Below are positions 36,707 to 45,266 of a stretch of 64,000 nt of DNA, piece by piece. Under the pieces are notes generated by a model. The model saw nothing but the letters and a program-made list of their open reading frames with translations. It did not search any database and was not told where the DNA came from. This stretch comes from Crocinitomicaceae bacterium (GTDB lineage: Bacteria > Bacteroidota > Bacteroidia > Flavobacteriales_D > Crocinitomicaceae). Location: contig JAGNZC010000005.1 in assembly GCA_017984635.1 (NCBI GenBank), positions 40,988 to 104,987 of the forward strand. Reading direction: 5' to 3'. Numbering within the stretch: position 1 is the first letter of the stretch; the number at the start of each line of letters is the position of its first letter. The position numbers were made by a program, and so were the translations under genes.

Positions 36707-37687
36707 TTATTCTGTAAATAATGAAGCTAAATAAATATCCATTCCATCATCAAACAAAAGTTGATCAGTATAATTTAACCATTCTTTCGTTAATGTAATA
36801 TCAGCCAATGAATCACGAATATCACCTGGACGATCTGGGCCATGAACAATGGTTGTTGCAGGATTGTATTTCCCTAATGCAATTAAACGTTGCTTCATGG
36901 ATTCTATCACATTATTCAAGGAGAAAAACTGTCCACAAGCAACGTTAACTTGTTTTCCAAAAGCCATTTGATTGGTAGTCGATAAACCTAATAAATTAGC
37001 ATTTACGGCATTTTGAACAAATGTAAAATCGCGTGTTTGATTACCATCTCCATTGATTACAATTTCTTCCCCTTTCAACATTTTATCCATAAACTTTGGA
37101 ATAGCCGCAGCATAAACTCCATTTGGATCTTGATTAGGACCAAAAACATTAAAATAGCGAAAACCAATGGTTTCCATTACATGTAAACGAGCATAAACCG
37201 CAGCGTATTCTTCGTTTAATTTTTTTGTTACAGCATAGGGACTCAATAAATTTCCCTCGGAACCAATCGTTTTTGGTGAAATTAAACTATCACCATATAC
37301 AGAAGATGAACTTGCGTAAACAAAACGTTTGATACCCTCGTCTTTTGCAGCATTCAACATATTTAAAAACCCAGTTGCATTGGTTGCATGCGTATTTAAA
37401 GGAAATTCTATCGAACGAGGTACAGAACCCAATGCTGCTTGATGAGAAATTGCATCAATTCCTTGAACAGCATGTGCACATGTTTCAACAATCCGAATAT
37501 CTCCTTCTATAAATGAAAAGTTTGGATGATTCAAAAAAGGTTGAATGTTTTCAATTTTACCCGTTTCTAAATTATCCAGAACACGAACTTTGGCTCCAAT
37601 TTTCAATAAAGCTGCAACGATATTTGAACCAATGAAACCTGCTCCACCAGTTACTAAAATATGTTTACCTTTCAATGTTGCTATCAT
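36707..37687 (-). CDS. NAD-dependent sugar-nucleotide 4-epimerase (WbpP/TviC-like)
   Basis: 326 residues, extended SDR fold. The NAD motif GGAGFIGSNIV is near the N-terminus, then the catalytic SSSSVYG serine and the YAVTK tyrosine-lysine pair, and the substrate segment FRYFNVFGPNQDPNG. The closest recognisable type is the UDP-GlcNAc(A) 4-epimerase WbpP/TviC. It lies 6 nt after rny, so it is probably read through from the housekeeping coil-zapA-rny unit, while a 152-nt spacer separates it from Wzx. Confidence 0.9.
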   Translation of the reverse strand: MIATLKGKHILVTGGAGFIGSNIVAALLKIGAKVRVLDNLETGKIENIQPFLNHPNFSFIEGDIRIVETCAHAVQGIDAISHQAALGSVPRSIEFPLNTHATNATGFLNMLNAAKDEGIKRFVYASSSSVYGDSLISPKTIGSEGNLLSPYAVTKKLNEEYAAVYARLHVMETIGFRYFNVFGPNQDPNGVYAAAIPKFMDKMLKGEEIVINGDGNQTRDFTFVQNAVNANLLGLSTTNQMAFGKQVNVACGQFFSLNNVIESMKQRLIALGKYNPATTIVHGPDRPGDIRDSLADITLTKEWLNYTDQLLFDDGMDIYLASLFTE

Positions 37688-37693
37688 ATTGAA

Positions 37694-39226
37694 TTATTTA
37701 GCGTAATTCACTGATCTCTTTTCACGGATAACAGTAACTTTCACCTGTCCTGGATAGGTCATTTCAGTTTGAATTCGCTGAGAAATCGCAAATGATAATT
37801 CATCTGCTTTTAAATCTGATATTTTTTCACTTTCTACCAATACACGTAGCTCTCTACCTGCTTGAATCGCATATGCGGTTGAAACACCATCATATGACAT
37901 GGCTAAAGATTCTAATTCTTTAATACGTTTGATGTATGCTTCAACAATTTCTCTTCGCGCACCTGGACGAGCTCCAGAAACAGCATCACATACTTGTACT
38001 ATTGGAGAAATTAAGGTTGACATTTCAATTTCGTCGTGGTGAGCACCGATGGCATTACATACTTCTGGCTTTTCACCATATTTTTCAGCCATTTTCATTC
38101 CCAAAATAGCGTGTGGCAATTCTGGTTCATCTTCTGGAACTTTACCAATATCGTGTAACAAACCAGCACGTTTTGCTAATTTCACATTCAATCCTAATTC
38201 TGCTGCCATTGTAGCACATAAATTAGCTACTTCACGAGAGTGTTGTAATAAATTCTGACCATATGAAGAACGGTATTTCATTCTACCTACCATTCTTGTC
38301 AATTCAGGATGTAAACCATGAATACCTAAATCCATACATGTTCTTCTACCTGTTTCTGCAATTTCTTCCTCCAATTGTTTTTTCGTTTTAGCAACTACTT
38401 CTTCAATTCGAGCAGGGTGAATACGTCCATCAGAAACCAACTGATGTAATGCTAAACGAGCAATTTCTCTTCTAACAGGATCAAAACAAGAAAGGATGAT
38501 TGCTTCAGGTGTGTCATCAACAATGATTTCTACTCCTGTAGCAGCTTCCAAAGCACGAATGTTTCGACCTTCACGACCGATAATTCTACCTTTCACCTCA
38601 TCCGATTCAATATTGAATACAGATACTGCATTTTCAACTGCTTGTTCTGTCGCAACTCGTTGAATCGTTTGAATTACAATTTTCTTAGCTTCTAAATTTG
38701 CATTTAATTTAGCTTCTTCTGTAATATCTTTTATGTAAGTCATTGCACTTGTACGTGCTTCATCTTTCAATGCTTCCATTAACAAGTTTTTCGCGTCTTC
38801 AGGAGCCATCCCGCTAATTCTAGATAATTCAGCAACGCGTTTTTCTTGTACCTTTTCTAATTCCTGGTGTTTGACCTCAAACGCTTGAATTTTTGTTTCC
38901 AATTCCGCTTGATTGTCTTCTAGATCTTTTTCTTTACGCGCAACTTCCTCTACTTTTTGAGATAAGGTTTTTTCTTTCGCTCTCGCTCTGTCTTCTGTAG
39001 ATTGTAAACGGCGCTCTTTTTCTTTCATGGCAACTTCATGCTCTTCTTTTAATTTTAAAAAGCGTTCTTTTGCTTGAAGAATTTTTTCTTTTTTCAGATT
39101 TTCACCTTCACTTTCAGCATCTTGAATGATTTTATCCCGTTTGCTTTTTAATACTACGTTTTGAAGCACGTAAATACCTGCTCCTCCACCAACAATACCT
39201 GTTAACAGGCCTATTACTAAACTCAT
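37694..39226 (-). CDS. rny: Ribonuclease Y
   Basis: 510 residues. A membrane-anchored endoribonuclease that starts mRNA decay. An N-terminal membrane helix (about 2-22) is followed by a long charged coiled coil (about 30-150), a KH RNA-binding domain containing [15 protein letters not shown], and an HD metal domain with LLHDIGKV and AIGAHHDE. Standard length and order. Downstream of zapA by 75 nt and upstream of the epimerase by 6 nt. Confidence 0.97.
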   Translation of the reverse strand: MSLVIGLLTGIVGGGAGIYVLQNVVLKSKRDKIIQDAESEGENLKKEKILQAKERFLKLKEEHEVAMKEKERRLQSTEDRARAKEKTLSQKVEEVARKEKDLEDNQAELETKIQAFEVKHQELEKVQEKRVAELSRISGMAPEDAKNLLMEALKDEARTSAMTYIKDITEEAKLNANLEAKKIVIQTIQRVATEQAVENAVSVFNIESDEVKGRIIGREGRNIRALEAATGVEIIVDDTPEAIILSCFDPVRREIARLALHQLVSDGRIHPARIEEVVAKTKKQLEEEIAETGRRTCMDLGIHGLHPELTRMVGRMKYRSSYGQNLLQHSREVANLCATMAAELGLNVKLAKRAGLLHDIGKVPEDEPELPHAILGMKMAEKYGEKPEVCNAIGAHHDEIEMSTLISPIVQVCDAVSGARPGARREIVEAYIKRIKELESLAMSYDGVSTAYAIQAGRELRVLVESEKISDLKADELSFAISQRIQTEMTYPGQVKVTVIREKRSVNYAK

Positions 39227-39301
39227 TTTTTAAAAATTTAAATTAAACAACAATCAATTTGTCGAAATTTAAAGTATTGAAGAAGGAAATGAAACTGATT
39301 T

Positions 39302-39592
39302 TTATTTCAACGAATCGAATTCTTTAGACAAAGTTTCCAACGCATCTTCAACTTCTGAAAAATCAGGGGTTTCATCGGAAGAATTGGTTGTCTTTGTCGA
39401 CTTTGAAGCCAACTGTAAAGCAGTCATCGCAAGTAAATCTTGCATATCTTTAACTGCATAATTGTCCTGAAGCATTTTAATTGCTTTATTTATCTCATCA
39501 GCAGCTTTAACAACTTTTGTTTCCTCACCTTCATTAACGGTAAGTGGATATGTTCTTCCAGCTACAACGACTTTTATGGACAATTTTCCCAT
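39302..39592 (-). CDS. zapA: Cell division protein ZapA
   Basis: 96 residues. ZapA bundles FtsZ filaments. The N-terminal beta-hairpin domain (KVVVAGRTYPLTV) and the following helix (ADEINKAIKMLQDNYAVKDMQDLLAMTALQ, quoted in part) match the family; the C-terminal coil is short. It is 3 nt from the upstream coiled-coil gene, which is probably its partner. Confidence 0.88.
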   Translation of the reverse strand: MGKLSIKVVVAGRTYPLTVNEGEETKVVKAADEINKAIKMLQDNYAVKDMQDLLAMTALQLASKSTKTTNSSDETPDFSEVEDALETLSKEFDSLK

Positions 39593-39595
39593 TCG

Positions 39596-39904
39596 TTATT
39601 TTTTTAACTGACTAATGCAGTATTCAATTTCATTTACCAATTCATCAATTTCCTCATCTTTTTTAACCAAAGATGTAGGCACTTCGACAACTTGACTTTT
39701 TGCCGCTATTACTTCAGATGAAAGTTGTTTATTGAGCGCTATCAAATTGCTTTCTTGCATTTTAACAGCTTTTAACTCTTCCTCCAATCGTACATTTTCT
39801 TCTTTCAATGAAATGTACTTTAATCGCTCATCATTCAATTGCTTGCTCAAATTCAGCATTTTAGTGCGAATCTCTTCAATAATATGATATAAACGATCTG
39901 TCAT
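39596..39904 (-). CDS. Small coiled-coil protein next to zapA
   Basis: 102 residues, nearly all heptad-like helix (MLNLSKQLNDERLKYISLKE, then RLEEELKAVKMQES). It resembles ZapB-like scaffolds in character, but no specific homology is claimed. Located immediately before zapA, it is a reasonable candidate divisome partner. Its promoter is well formed. Confidence 0.8.
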   Translation of the reverse strand: MTDRLYHIIEEIRTKMLNLSKQLNDERLKYISLKEENVRLEEELKAVKMQESNLIALNKQLSSEVIAAKSQVVEVPTSLVKKDEEIDELVNEIEYCISQLKK

Positions 39905-39920
39905 AGGTTGCGACTTTTTA

Positions 39921-39950
39921 CAAAATTAGTTAAGTATTGTAGAATTACAA
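39921..39950 (-). promoter_or_regulatory. Promoter of the coil-zapA(-rny) unit
   Basis: On the minus strand TTG (39950-39948), a 19-nt spacer, then TAATTTTG (39928-39921). The -7 box ends 16 nt before the ATG at 39904. Spacing and box both match the Bacteroidota consensus. Confidence 0.75.
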
Positions 39951-40052
39951 CATTTTTATACAATTCTTACGCTTTTTTTTTGAACAAAATTATAGTGAAT
40001 ACTTTCTTTTACTTTTTAGCTGTTGAATTCAATTGATTTTTAGAATATAAGC

Positions 40053-40060
40053 TATTTTTG
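40053..40060 (+). promoter_or_regulatory. Promoter -7 box of the M23 gene
   Basis: TATTTTTG fits TAnnTTTG and ends 18 nt before the ATG at 40079. Its position argues against the TTG at 40058 as the start codon, because that codon lies inside the box. Confidence 0.65.
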
Positions 40061-40078
40061 AACTTGAAAACGATTCAA

Positions 40079-41794
40079 ATGAAATTAAACAGTATTGTAT
40101 TTTTATTTTTAATTTCAACGGTGAAATTACTTGCTCAAACAACGTATCATCCACCATTAAAGATTCCTTTAACGCTTGCAGCAAATTTTGGCGAATTACG
40201 CCCCAATCATTTTCACATGGGCGTAGATTTTAGGACAAATGGCGTCGAAGGCTTACCATTATATGCTGTCGAAAATGGCTATGTTGCCCGAGTTAAAATT
40301 TCACCGAATGGTTATGGGAAAGTAATTTATGTCAATCATCCGAACAATATAACGAGTGTGTATGCACATTGTTCAAGATTTATAGGGAAACTTGATTTTA
40401 TCGTTCTTCAAAAACAAAAAGAAGCAAAAAATTTTGAGGTTGAATTTTATTTAACTGCAGGTGAATTATCCCTTTTAAAAGGTGAACATTTTGCTTTTTC
40501 AGGAAACACTGGTAGTTCAACTGGGCCACATTTACATTTTGAATTGAGAAATACGACAACAGAAGCAGCGTTGAATCCTTTAAAATTTGGATTTGATATT
40601 AAAGATACCAAACCACCACAAATCACAGCTTTGAAAATTGTAGCTTTGACAAAAAAAGGCTACCAAATACCGAATAAATCTCTACTTGTTCCAGTTAAGA
40701 AAAATAGTAAAGGATATTCCATCGCAAACAATACAGTTGAAATTCCAGCTCATTTTTGTTCATTAGATGGTGGTCAAGCTTTGTCTTTTGAAGTAAATGA
40801 CTTTATTGATGGCTCTTCTCATACATGTGGCATTTATGAAAGTCATTTAAGCTCAATGGGCGACACGCTTTTTCAACAACGAATGGATTCGATTCATTTT
40901 GATCATTCGCGCTTTGTGAACAGCCATAAAGACTTTGAAGAATATTTGAAATCAAAACGAAAATTCAATAAGACATTTAAAACGGCTCACAATCCATTAA
41001 CGATCTACCCTATTGATCAAATTGGGATACTTACCTTACAGCCTGGAGATAGCATCCAATTAAACTATACTGTCAACGATGTGAAAAATAATGCTGCATT
41101 CATTGAATTTCAATTGAAATCCAAAAATGGAGAACGAAATAAATTAGCTCAATTTTATTCACCTTCATCCCATTTCATCCCTGATTCTAGTTACCTTTTT
41201 CAAGGTGAAAATTATACGCTATCTATTCCAGCATATACATTTTATGAACCTGTCAAAAAATACGTAGTCACTTCCTATCCTAATTTGATTTTGGGCAATC
41301 AAAAAGATCCTATTCAATTACCTATTTCATTGAAATTGAAACCTTTTTCTTTAAATGTCCCAATAACGAAACAATTCATCAAAGTAAACAATAGTTATGT
41401 GAAAACCACTGTTGATTCAAAAAACTGGTTAGAGGCAGAAACAAAAACTTTGGGAAAAATCAACATTGGAATTGACACGGTTCCACCTTTCATTAAACCT
41501 TTAAATTTCAACTTAATTGATACGCTTTTAACAAAACGAACCATAACTTGGAAAATTACAGAGAGTCAAACGGAAATAATCGATTATGATTTATTGATTG
41601 ACTCAATTTGGCATGTTTTAGAATATGAAAAAAAGGGAAGTTATTTGATTGCAACTCTTCCAATGCTTTCAAATGAGCCACACAGATTAGATATTGTTGC
41701 AGTTGATGGGTGCCAAAACAAAACAAGTTGGACATGGAAAGGTTTGCTAACCAAACCACCAATAAAAGAAGAAAGTCCAACCAAAATTGATTGA
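40079..41794 (+). CDS. M23-family peptidoglycan metallopeptidase
   Basis: 571 residues from the ATG at 40079, which places the signal peptide (about 1-19, ending LLAQ) correctly. The zinc site of LytM/M23 enzymes is complete: HFHMGVD (His46, Asp50) and GPHLHFEL (His151-His153). These enzymes cut peptide cross-links in peptidoglycan. After the peptidase (about 25-185) a long beta-rich region (about 190-571) of unknown role follows. It is divergent from the coil-zapA-rny unit, fitting a cell-wall or division role. Confidence 0.9.
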   Translation: MKLNSIVFLFLISTVKLLAQTTYHPPLKIPLTLAANFGELRPNHFHMGVDFRTNGVEGLPLYAVENGYVARVKISPNGYGKVIYVNHPNNITSVYAHCSRFIGKLDFIVLQKQKEAKNFEVEFYLTAGELSLLKGEHFAFSGNTGSSTGPHLHFELRNTTTEAALNPLKFGFDIKDTKPPQITALKIVALTKKGYQIPNKSLLVPVKKNSKGYSIANNTVEIPAHFCSLDGGQALSFEVNDFIDGSSHTCGIYESHLSSMGDTLFQQRMDSIHFDHSRFVNSHKDFEEYLKSKRKFNKTFKTAHNPLTIYPIDQIGILTLQPGDSIQLNYTVNDVKNNAAFIEFQLKSKNGERNKLAQFYSPSSHFIPDSSYLFQGENYTLSIPAYTFYEPVKKYVVTSYPNLILGNQKDPIQLPISLKLKPFSLNVPITKQFIKVNNSYVKTTVDSKNWLEAETKTLGKINIGIDTVPPFIKPLNFNLIDTLLTKRTITWKITESQTEIIDYDLLIDSIWHVLEYEKKGSYLIATLPMLSNEPHRLDIVAVDGCQNKTSWTWKGLLTKPPIKEESPTKID

Positions 41795-41826
41795 ACTTTC
41801 TGTTATTACAATAAAACTATTAATAG

Positions 41827-42303
41827 TTAGTCTTCATCTTCCACTTGAACAGGAGCTTTATAATCCGCTCTGATTTCAGTATGGCGAATTTCACCACCCG
41901 TTGTTCCTACTTTTCTACCTTGATAAATTACTAAAATAGCAATAAAAAAGACTGTGTAACTTGCCATTTTCGCGATTGCTTTTCGTTTCCAACACAACCA
42001 TAAAGCAAAAACCGATAAACCGCCTAAAATATAAGCTAGCAATGCGAATACTTCAGCTTGTTCTTCATGTTCATGAATTGTATTGTGCGTAACTCCTGCT
42101 ATTCCTTCTGCTATCTCTTCAGCACCTTCTCCAGTTGACATACTTATTAAAGTCGTTATCGCTGTTAAAGTAAATAAGAAATAAGCTATTCTTTTTACTA
42201 ATTCTGATTTAAACAAAAATCCAGTAATTAAAATGATTACTCCAATAATTGGCGTAATGATGGGTAAATGATTTACCACTAAATGCAAATGTGCTCCGTT
42301 CAT
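41827..42303 (-). CDS. DUF2231-like four-helix membrane protein
   Basis: 158 residues, four membrane helices (about 12-30, 37-55, 84-103, 110-128). Conserved-looking histidines sit at the membrane ends: HLHLVVNHLPI at the start and THNTIHEHEEQAE in the loop between helices 2 and 3, so haem or metal binding is possible. The acidic tail ends VEDED. It lies 22 nt after the VIT1-family gene, probably in one operon. Function unknown. Confidence 0.75.
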   Translation of the reverse strand: MNGAHLHLVVNHLPIITPIIGVIILITGFLFKSELVKRIAYFLFTLTAITTLISMSTGEGAEEIAEGIAGVTHNTIHEHEEQAEVFALLAYILGGLSVFALWLCWKRKAIAKMASYTVFFIAILVIYQGRKVGTTGGEIRHTEIRADYKAPVQVEDED

Positions 42304-42325
42304 AATTTTTATTTTATACTATTAT

Positions 42326-43423
42326 TTAACCAATCATAGAAACTCCTATGATTTTACCTATTCCAAATGTAACAGCCGCTGCTGCTAAACCAAAAATGAC
42401 TTGTCTAAATCCTGAAAACCAAACATTTTTTCCTGTAAATAAAGTGATTGCTGCTCCAATAATAAACAATCCAAAGGCACTTGCAATTGTACTCAATAAA
42501 ATAGCCAAATACCCATTGGTGAAAAAGAATGGAATGACTGGAATCACCGCTCCAATTGCGAATAAGATAAAGGATGAAATAGCAGCTTCCATGGCAGACC
42601 CTTTTAATTCTTCATGGTTGATACCTAGTTCTTCTTTTACTAAAACAGCGTGAGCCTTAGCTGTATCACTCATTAAACCGTCAACAATTTCATCCACTTG
42701 ATCTTCAGGAATTCCTTTAGCCATATAAATCAATTTTAACTCTTTACGTTCTCCTTCTGGATTATTGACTAATTCTTCCATTTCTAAATCCATTTGGTTT
42801 TCGTACAATTCTTGCGAACTTTTTACGGAAATCCATTCTCCTAGCGCCATAGAAAGTGCTCCTGCTAACAATCCTGCCAAACCTGCTACCAACACGCCAG
42901 ATTGATTGGCAGTAGCACCAGCAATCCCCATTACTAAGCTGAAATTCGACACCAAACCATCGTTTCCTCCCAAAACTGCAGCACGAATGGCATTTCCACC
43001 AACTGAACGATGGCGTTTTTCAAAACGTGCTAGTTGAGAACCTGCAACTTTTGTATCGGTATCTAAAATAGAACGTAAAATTTTAACATGCGAATCTTCA
43101 TTACCTGTCACTTGAACATTTGTCTTCTTCTTTTGACGAATCACAGCAGTTGCCAATCCTTTTTCTGTGTCCAATAAAGAACCTAAAATATAATCATAAC
43201 CAAATACTCTTCCAATCAAATGTAAGGTCTTCGCTCGCCAAGAAGGCAAAGCAATTGCATCAAAATCAACATTTAATTTTTTAGCAAATTCGACTGCATG
43301 ACTTTTTTCAATTTCACTCATTTGAGCAAAAACATGCGCCACCGCTTCATCTTCTTCATTTTTGGCCAAAATATCGTAAAGATACCAAGCGTCTATTTCT
43401 GTTTGTACGTGTGATAAATCCAT
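42326..43423 (-). CDS. Ferritin-like/VIT1 fusion membrane iron transporter (MbfA-like)
   Basis: 365 residues. An N-terminal rubrerythrin/ferritin-like domain (about 1-130) contains an EIEKSHAVEFA-type metal helix and a conserved HVKILRSI segment. The C-terminal VIT1/CCC1 domain (about 135-365) starts HRSVGGNAIRAAVLGGNDGL and has five membrane helices plus the cytoplasmic metal-binding helices. MbfA-type fusions export iron or manganese from the cytoplasm. The DUF2231-like gene follows at 22 nt. Confidence 0.92.
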   Translation of the reverse strand: MDLSHVQTEIDAWYLYDILAKNEEDEAVAHVFAQMSEIEKSHAVEFAKKLNVDFDAIALPSWRAKTLHLIGRVFGYDYILGSLLDTEKGLATAVIRQKKKTNVQVTGNEDSHVKILRSILDTDTKVAGSQLARFEKRHRSVGGNAIRAAVLGGNDGLVSNFSLVMGIAGATANQSGVLVAGLAGLLAGALSMALGEWISVKSSQELYENQMDLEMEELVNNPEGERKELKLIYMAKGIPEDQVDEIVDGLMSDTAKAHAVLVKEELGINHEELKGSAMEAAISSFILFAIGAVIPVIPFFFTNGYLAILLSTIASAFGLFIIGAAITLFTGKNVWFSGFRQVIFGLAAAAVTFGIGKIIGVSMIG

Positions 43424-43429
43424 CTTTAG

Positions 43430-43587
43430 TAAATTAGTTACTAGGCATTAGTTGGTTAGTTAAAGATTTATATAGAAGAACGTTTCGATTCATTCCTTCA
43501 TTCTTTAATTCCTTCATTAATAAAGGCTTAAAGCCTTGCTTCTTAAAGTCCTTAAATCTTAACATTCTTTTGTTTTTTTCAAATTAG
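43430..43587. repeat. Intergenic repeat remnant shared with the 26-kb spacer
   Basis: No gene. It holds TAGGCATTAGT (also at about 25946), a tract at 43488-43518 whose reverse complement resembles 26851-26881, a perfect inverted repeat AAGGCTT-A-AAGCCTT (43523-43537), and the 20-mer 43546-43565 identical to 25992-26011. The pieces are the same as in the spacer 17 kb away but in a different order. Confidence 0.75.
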
Positions 43588-44055
43588 TTAATTAGCAAAT
43601 AATGCAGAAGTTGATACTCCGTGACATGAATTACAAGCACCTGAACCAATTGTTGTAGACATGTAATTTGTAGTTCCGTTTGGACCCGTAATTGCAGGAT
43701 ACAATCCCGTATATGTATTCGATTCAGTCGTGTAAAAATTACCTTTACTATCTATTGCTACAGTATACTTCAATGTTCCGCCTCCATTCGGTTGTGTATA
43801 AAACTTAACTGTTCCTGAAGATAAATGTGCGCTTAAGGCCGTATTATAAACACTTCCAGCTGCATTGAAACATCCTTTGCCTTCGCCACCACTTTTGTGA
43901 CAATTCATGCAATTTTGACCAAAATTATGACTGTCATCTCCACCAGATGAACTTATATTTGACACACTACAATCCCCTTCTTTGTTGCAACTTGGCAATA
44001 ACAATCCGAAAGATATAAATAAGAAAATAGCGCTTAAAATTGAATTTGTTTTCAT
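43588..44055 (-). CDS. Lipoprotein with two CxxCH haem motifs
   Basis: 155 residues. A lipoprotein signal with lipobox LLPSC (Cys23) is followed by CMNCH (49-53) and, at the other end, CNSCH (141-145). Between them is a beta-rich domain (AAGSVYNTALSAHLSSGTVK). Two CxxCH motifs suggest covalent haem c, but the spacing and the beta domain are unlike classical cytochromes, so haem loading is inferred. It is probably an outer-membrane or periplasmic redox lipoprotein. It sits between the iron transporter and the metal-efflux operon. Confidence 0.8.
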   Translation of the reverse strand: MKTNSILSAIFLFISFGLLLPSCNKEGDCSVSNISSSGGDDSHNFGQNCMNCHKSGGEGKGCFNAAGSVYNTALSAHLSSGTVKFYTQPNGGGTLKYTVAIDSKGNFYTTESNTYTGLYPAITGPNGTTNYMSTTIGSGACNSCHGVSTSALFAN

Positions 44056-44125
44056 AATTATGAATTTTTAATATTTGTGATTAATTTTCTCTTTTTTTTA
44101 TTGTTTAATAATTACAAGATAACAA

Positions 44126-45262
44126 TTATTCTTCAGCTTTCATTAAAAAAGTGGAAAGAATATCATATGCTCCTTTTGTAACTACTCGCTGATTCAATTT
44201 GATTTTTTTTGATTTAAATTCAAATGCTGTCCATTCGTTTTCTGTACTCAAAACATGGACTTCCTCAGGATTAAAAGTGGTTACTTTTCCTTTTTTAGTT
44301 GGGATGAAAACTACTTTTTTATTGTTTAATTCTACAATTGCATCACTTGGTAAACAATATTCTTCTGACGTTCCAGTTCGAATAATCGCTTTGAAATAAG
44401 AACCTGGCGCAATTGTACTATTTTCTTTATCTAAATGACAATGTACGAGAACAGTTCTATCCTGAGCGACTTCTTTTCCAATTAAAAAAACTTTTCCGGT
44501 AACCATTTCACTGTTATCTGTCAATGCTAATTGTACAGTTTGTCCAACTTTTAAATGTTTCAAATCTTTTTCAAAAACAATTACTTCAGCATGTGCATGT
44601 TTTAGGTCAATGATTTCCATTAAATGGTCTTTCGGATCTGCATATGAACCAACACTCAATGTCAATTTTGTTACAACGCCACTAAATGGAGCGACAATTG
44701 GAATTTCAGATTGAATTGTACCATTGTTTAATTTGGAAAGTGATAAACCAGCCATTGCCAATTTTGCTTTCAATCCATTTTTTCGTGCTTGAGCCGCAAC
44801 AAAGTTAGATTTTGCCTGTTGATACGTTTTCAAACTTCCTGCTTCTTGTTTCACCAAACTTGTTTGTCGCTCCAACTCAGCACTCAAAAACTCTAAATTG
44901 CCCATTACTTCAATAAAATCTTGTTGTAATTCTATCAATAAAGGATCTTCAATTGTAAATAACGTTTGGCCTTTTTGAACCAACATTCCATCCAATACTT
45001 TTACTGATTTAATAAAACCACCAAATTGAGCCGCAATGATGGTTTTATTTTGTGGTGGAACTTCAATTTTACCATTTGCTTGAATTAACAAGCCGATTGA
45101 CTTTAAAGTTGCTGTTCCATACTCAACTCCTGCATTATTGAGCTGTTCAGCATTTAAACTAATATTCGTTTCAACTCGTGGTTGTTTCATTTGCTCTGGT
45201 GCACTTGATGAACAAGCGCTCAAAACTAGTAGTAAGATACTTATTCCTATAATCGTTTTCAT
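44126..45262 (-). CDS. RND efflux periplasmic adaptor (CzcB/CusB-type)
   Basis: 378 residues with a lipoprotein signal (lipobox LSAC, about Cys17). The order is normal for membrane-fusion proteins: a barrel-sandwich half (PPQNKTIIAAQFGGFIKSVK), a helical hairpin (about 110-175), the second sandwich half (IVAPFSGVVTKLTLSVG), then beta-barrel and membrane-proximal domains. It links the pump to the outer-membrane channel. It starts 4 nt after the pump gene. Confidence 0.93.
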   Translation of the reverse strand: MKTIIGISILLLVLSACSSSAPEQMKQPRVETNISLNAEQLNNAGVEYGTATLKSIGLLIQANGKIEVPPQNKTIIAAQFGGFIKSVKVLDGMLVQKGQTLFTIEDPLLIELQQDFIEVMGNLEFLSAELERQTSLVKQEAGSLKTYQQAKSNFVAAQARKNGLKAKLAMAGLSLSKLNNGTIQSEIPIVAPFSGVVTKLTLSVGSYADPKDHLMEIIDLKHAHAEVIVFEKDLKHLKVGQTVQLALTDNSEMVTGKVFLIGKEVAQDRTVLVHCHLDKENSTIAPGSYFKAIIRTGTSEEYCLPSDAIVELNNKKVVFIPTKKGKVTTFNPEEVHVLSTENEWTAFEFKSKKIKLNQRVVTKGAYDILSTFLMKAEE

Positions 45263-45266
45263 GTTA

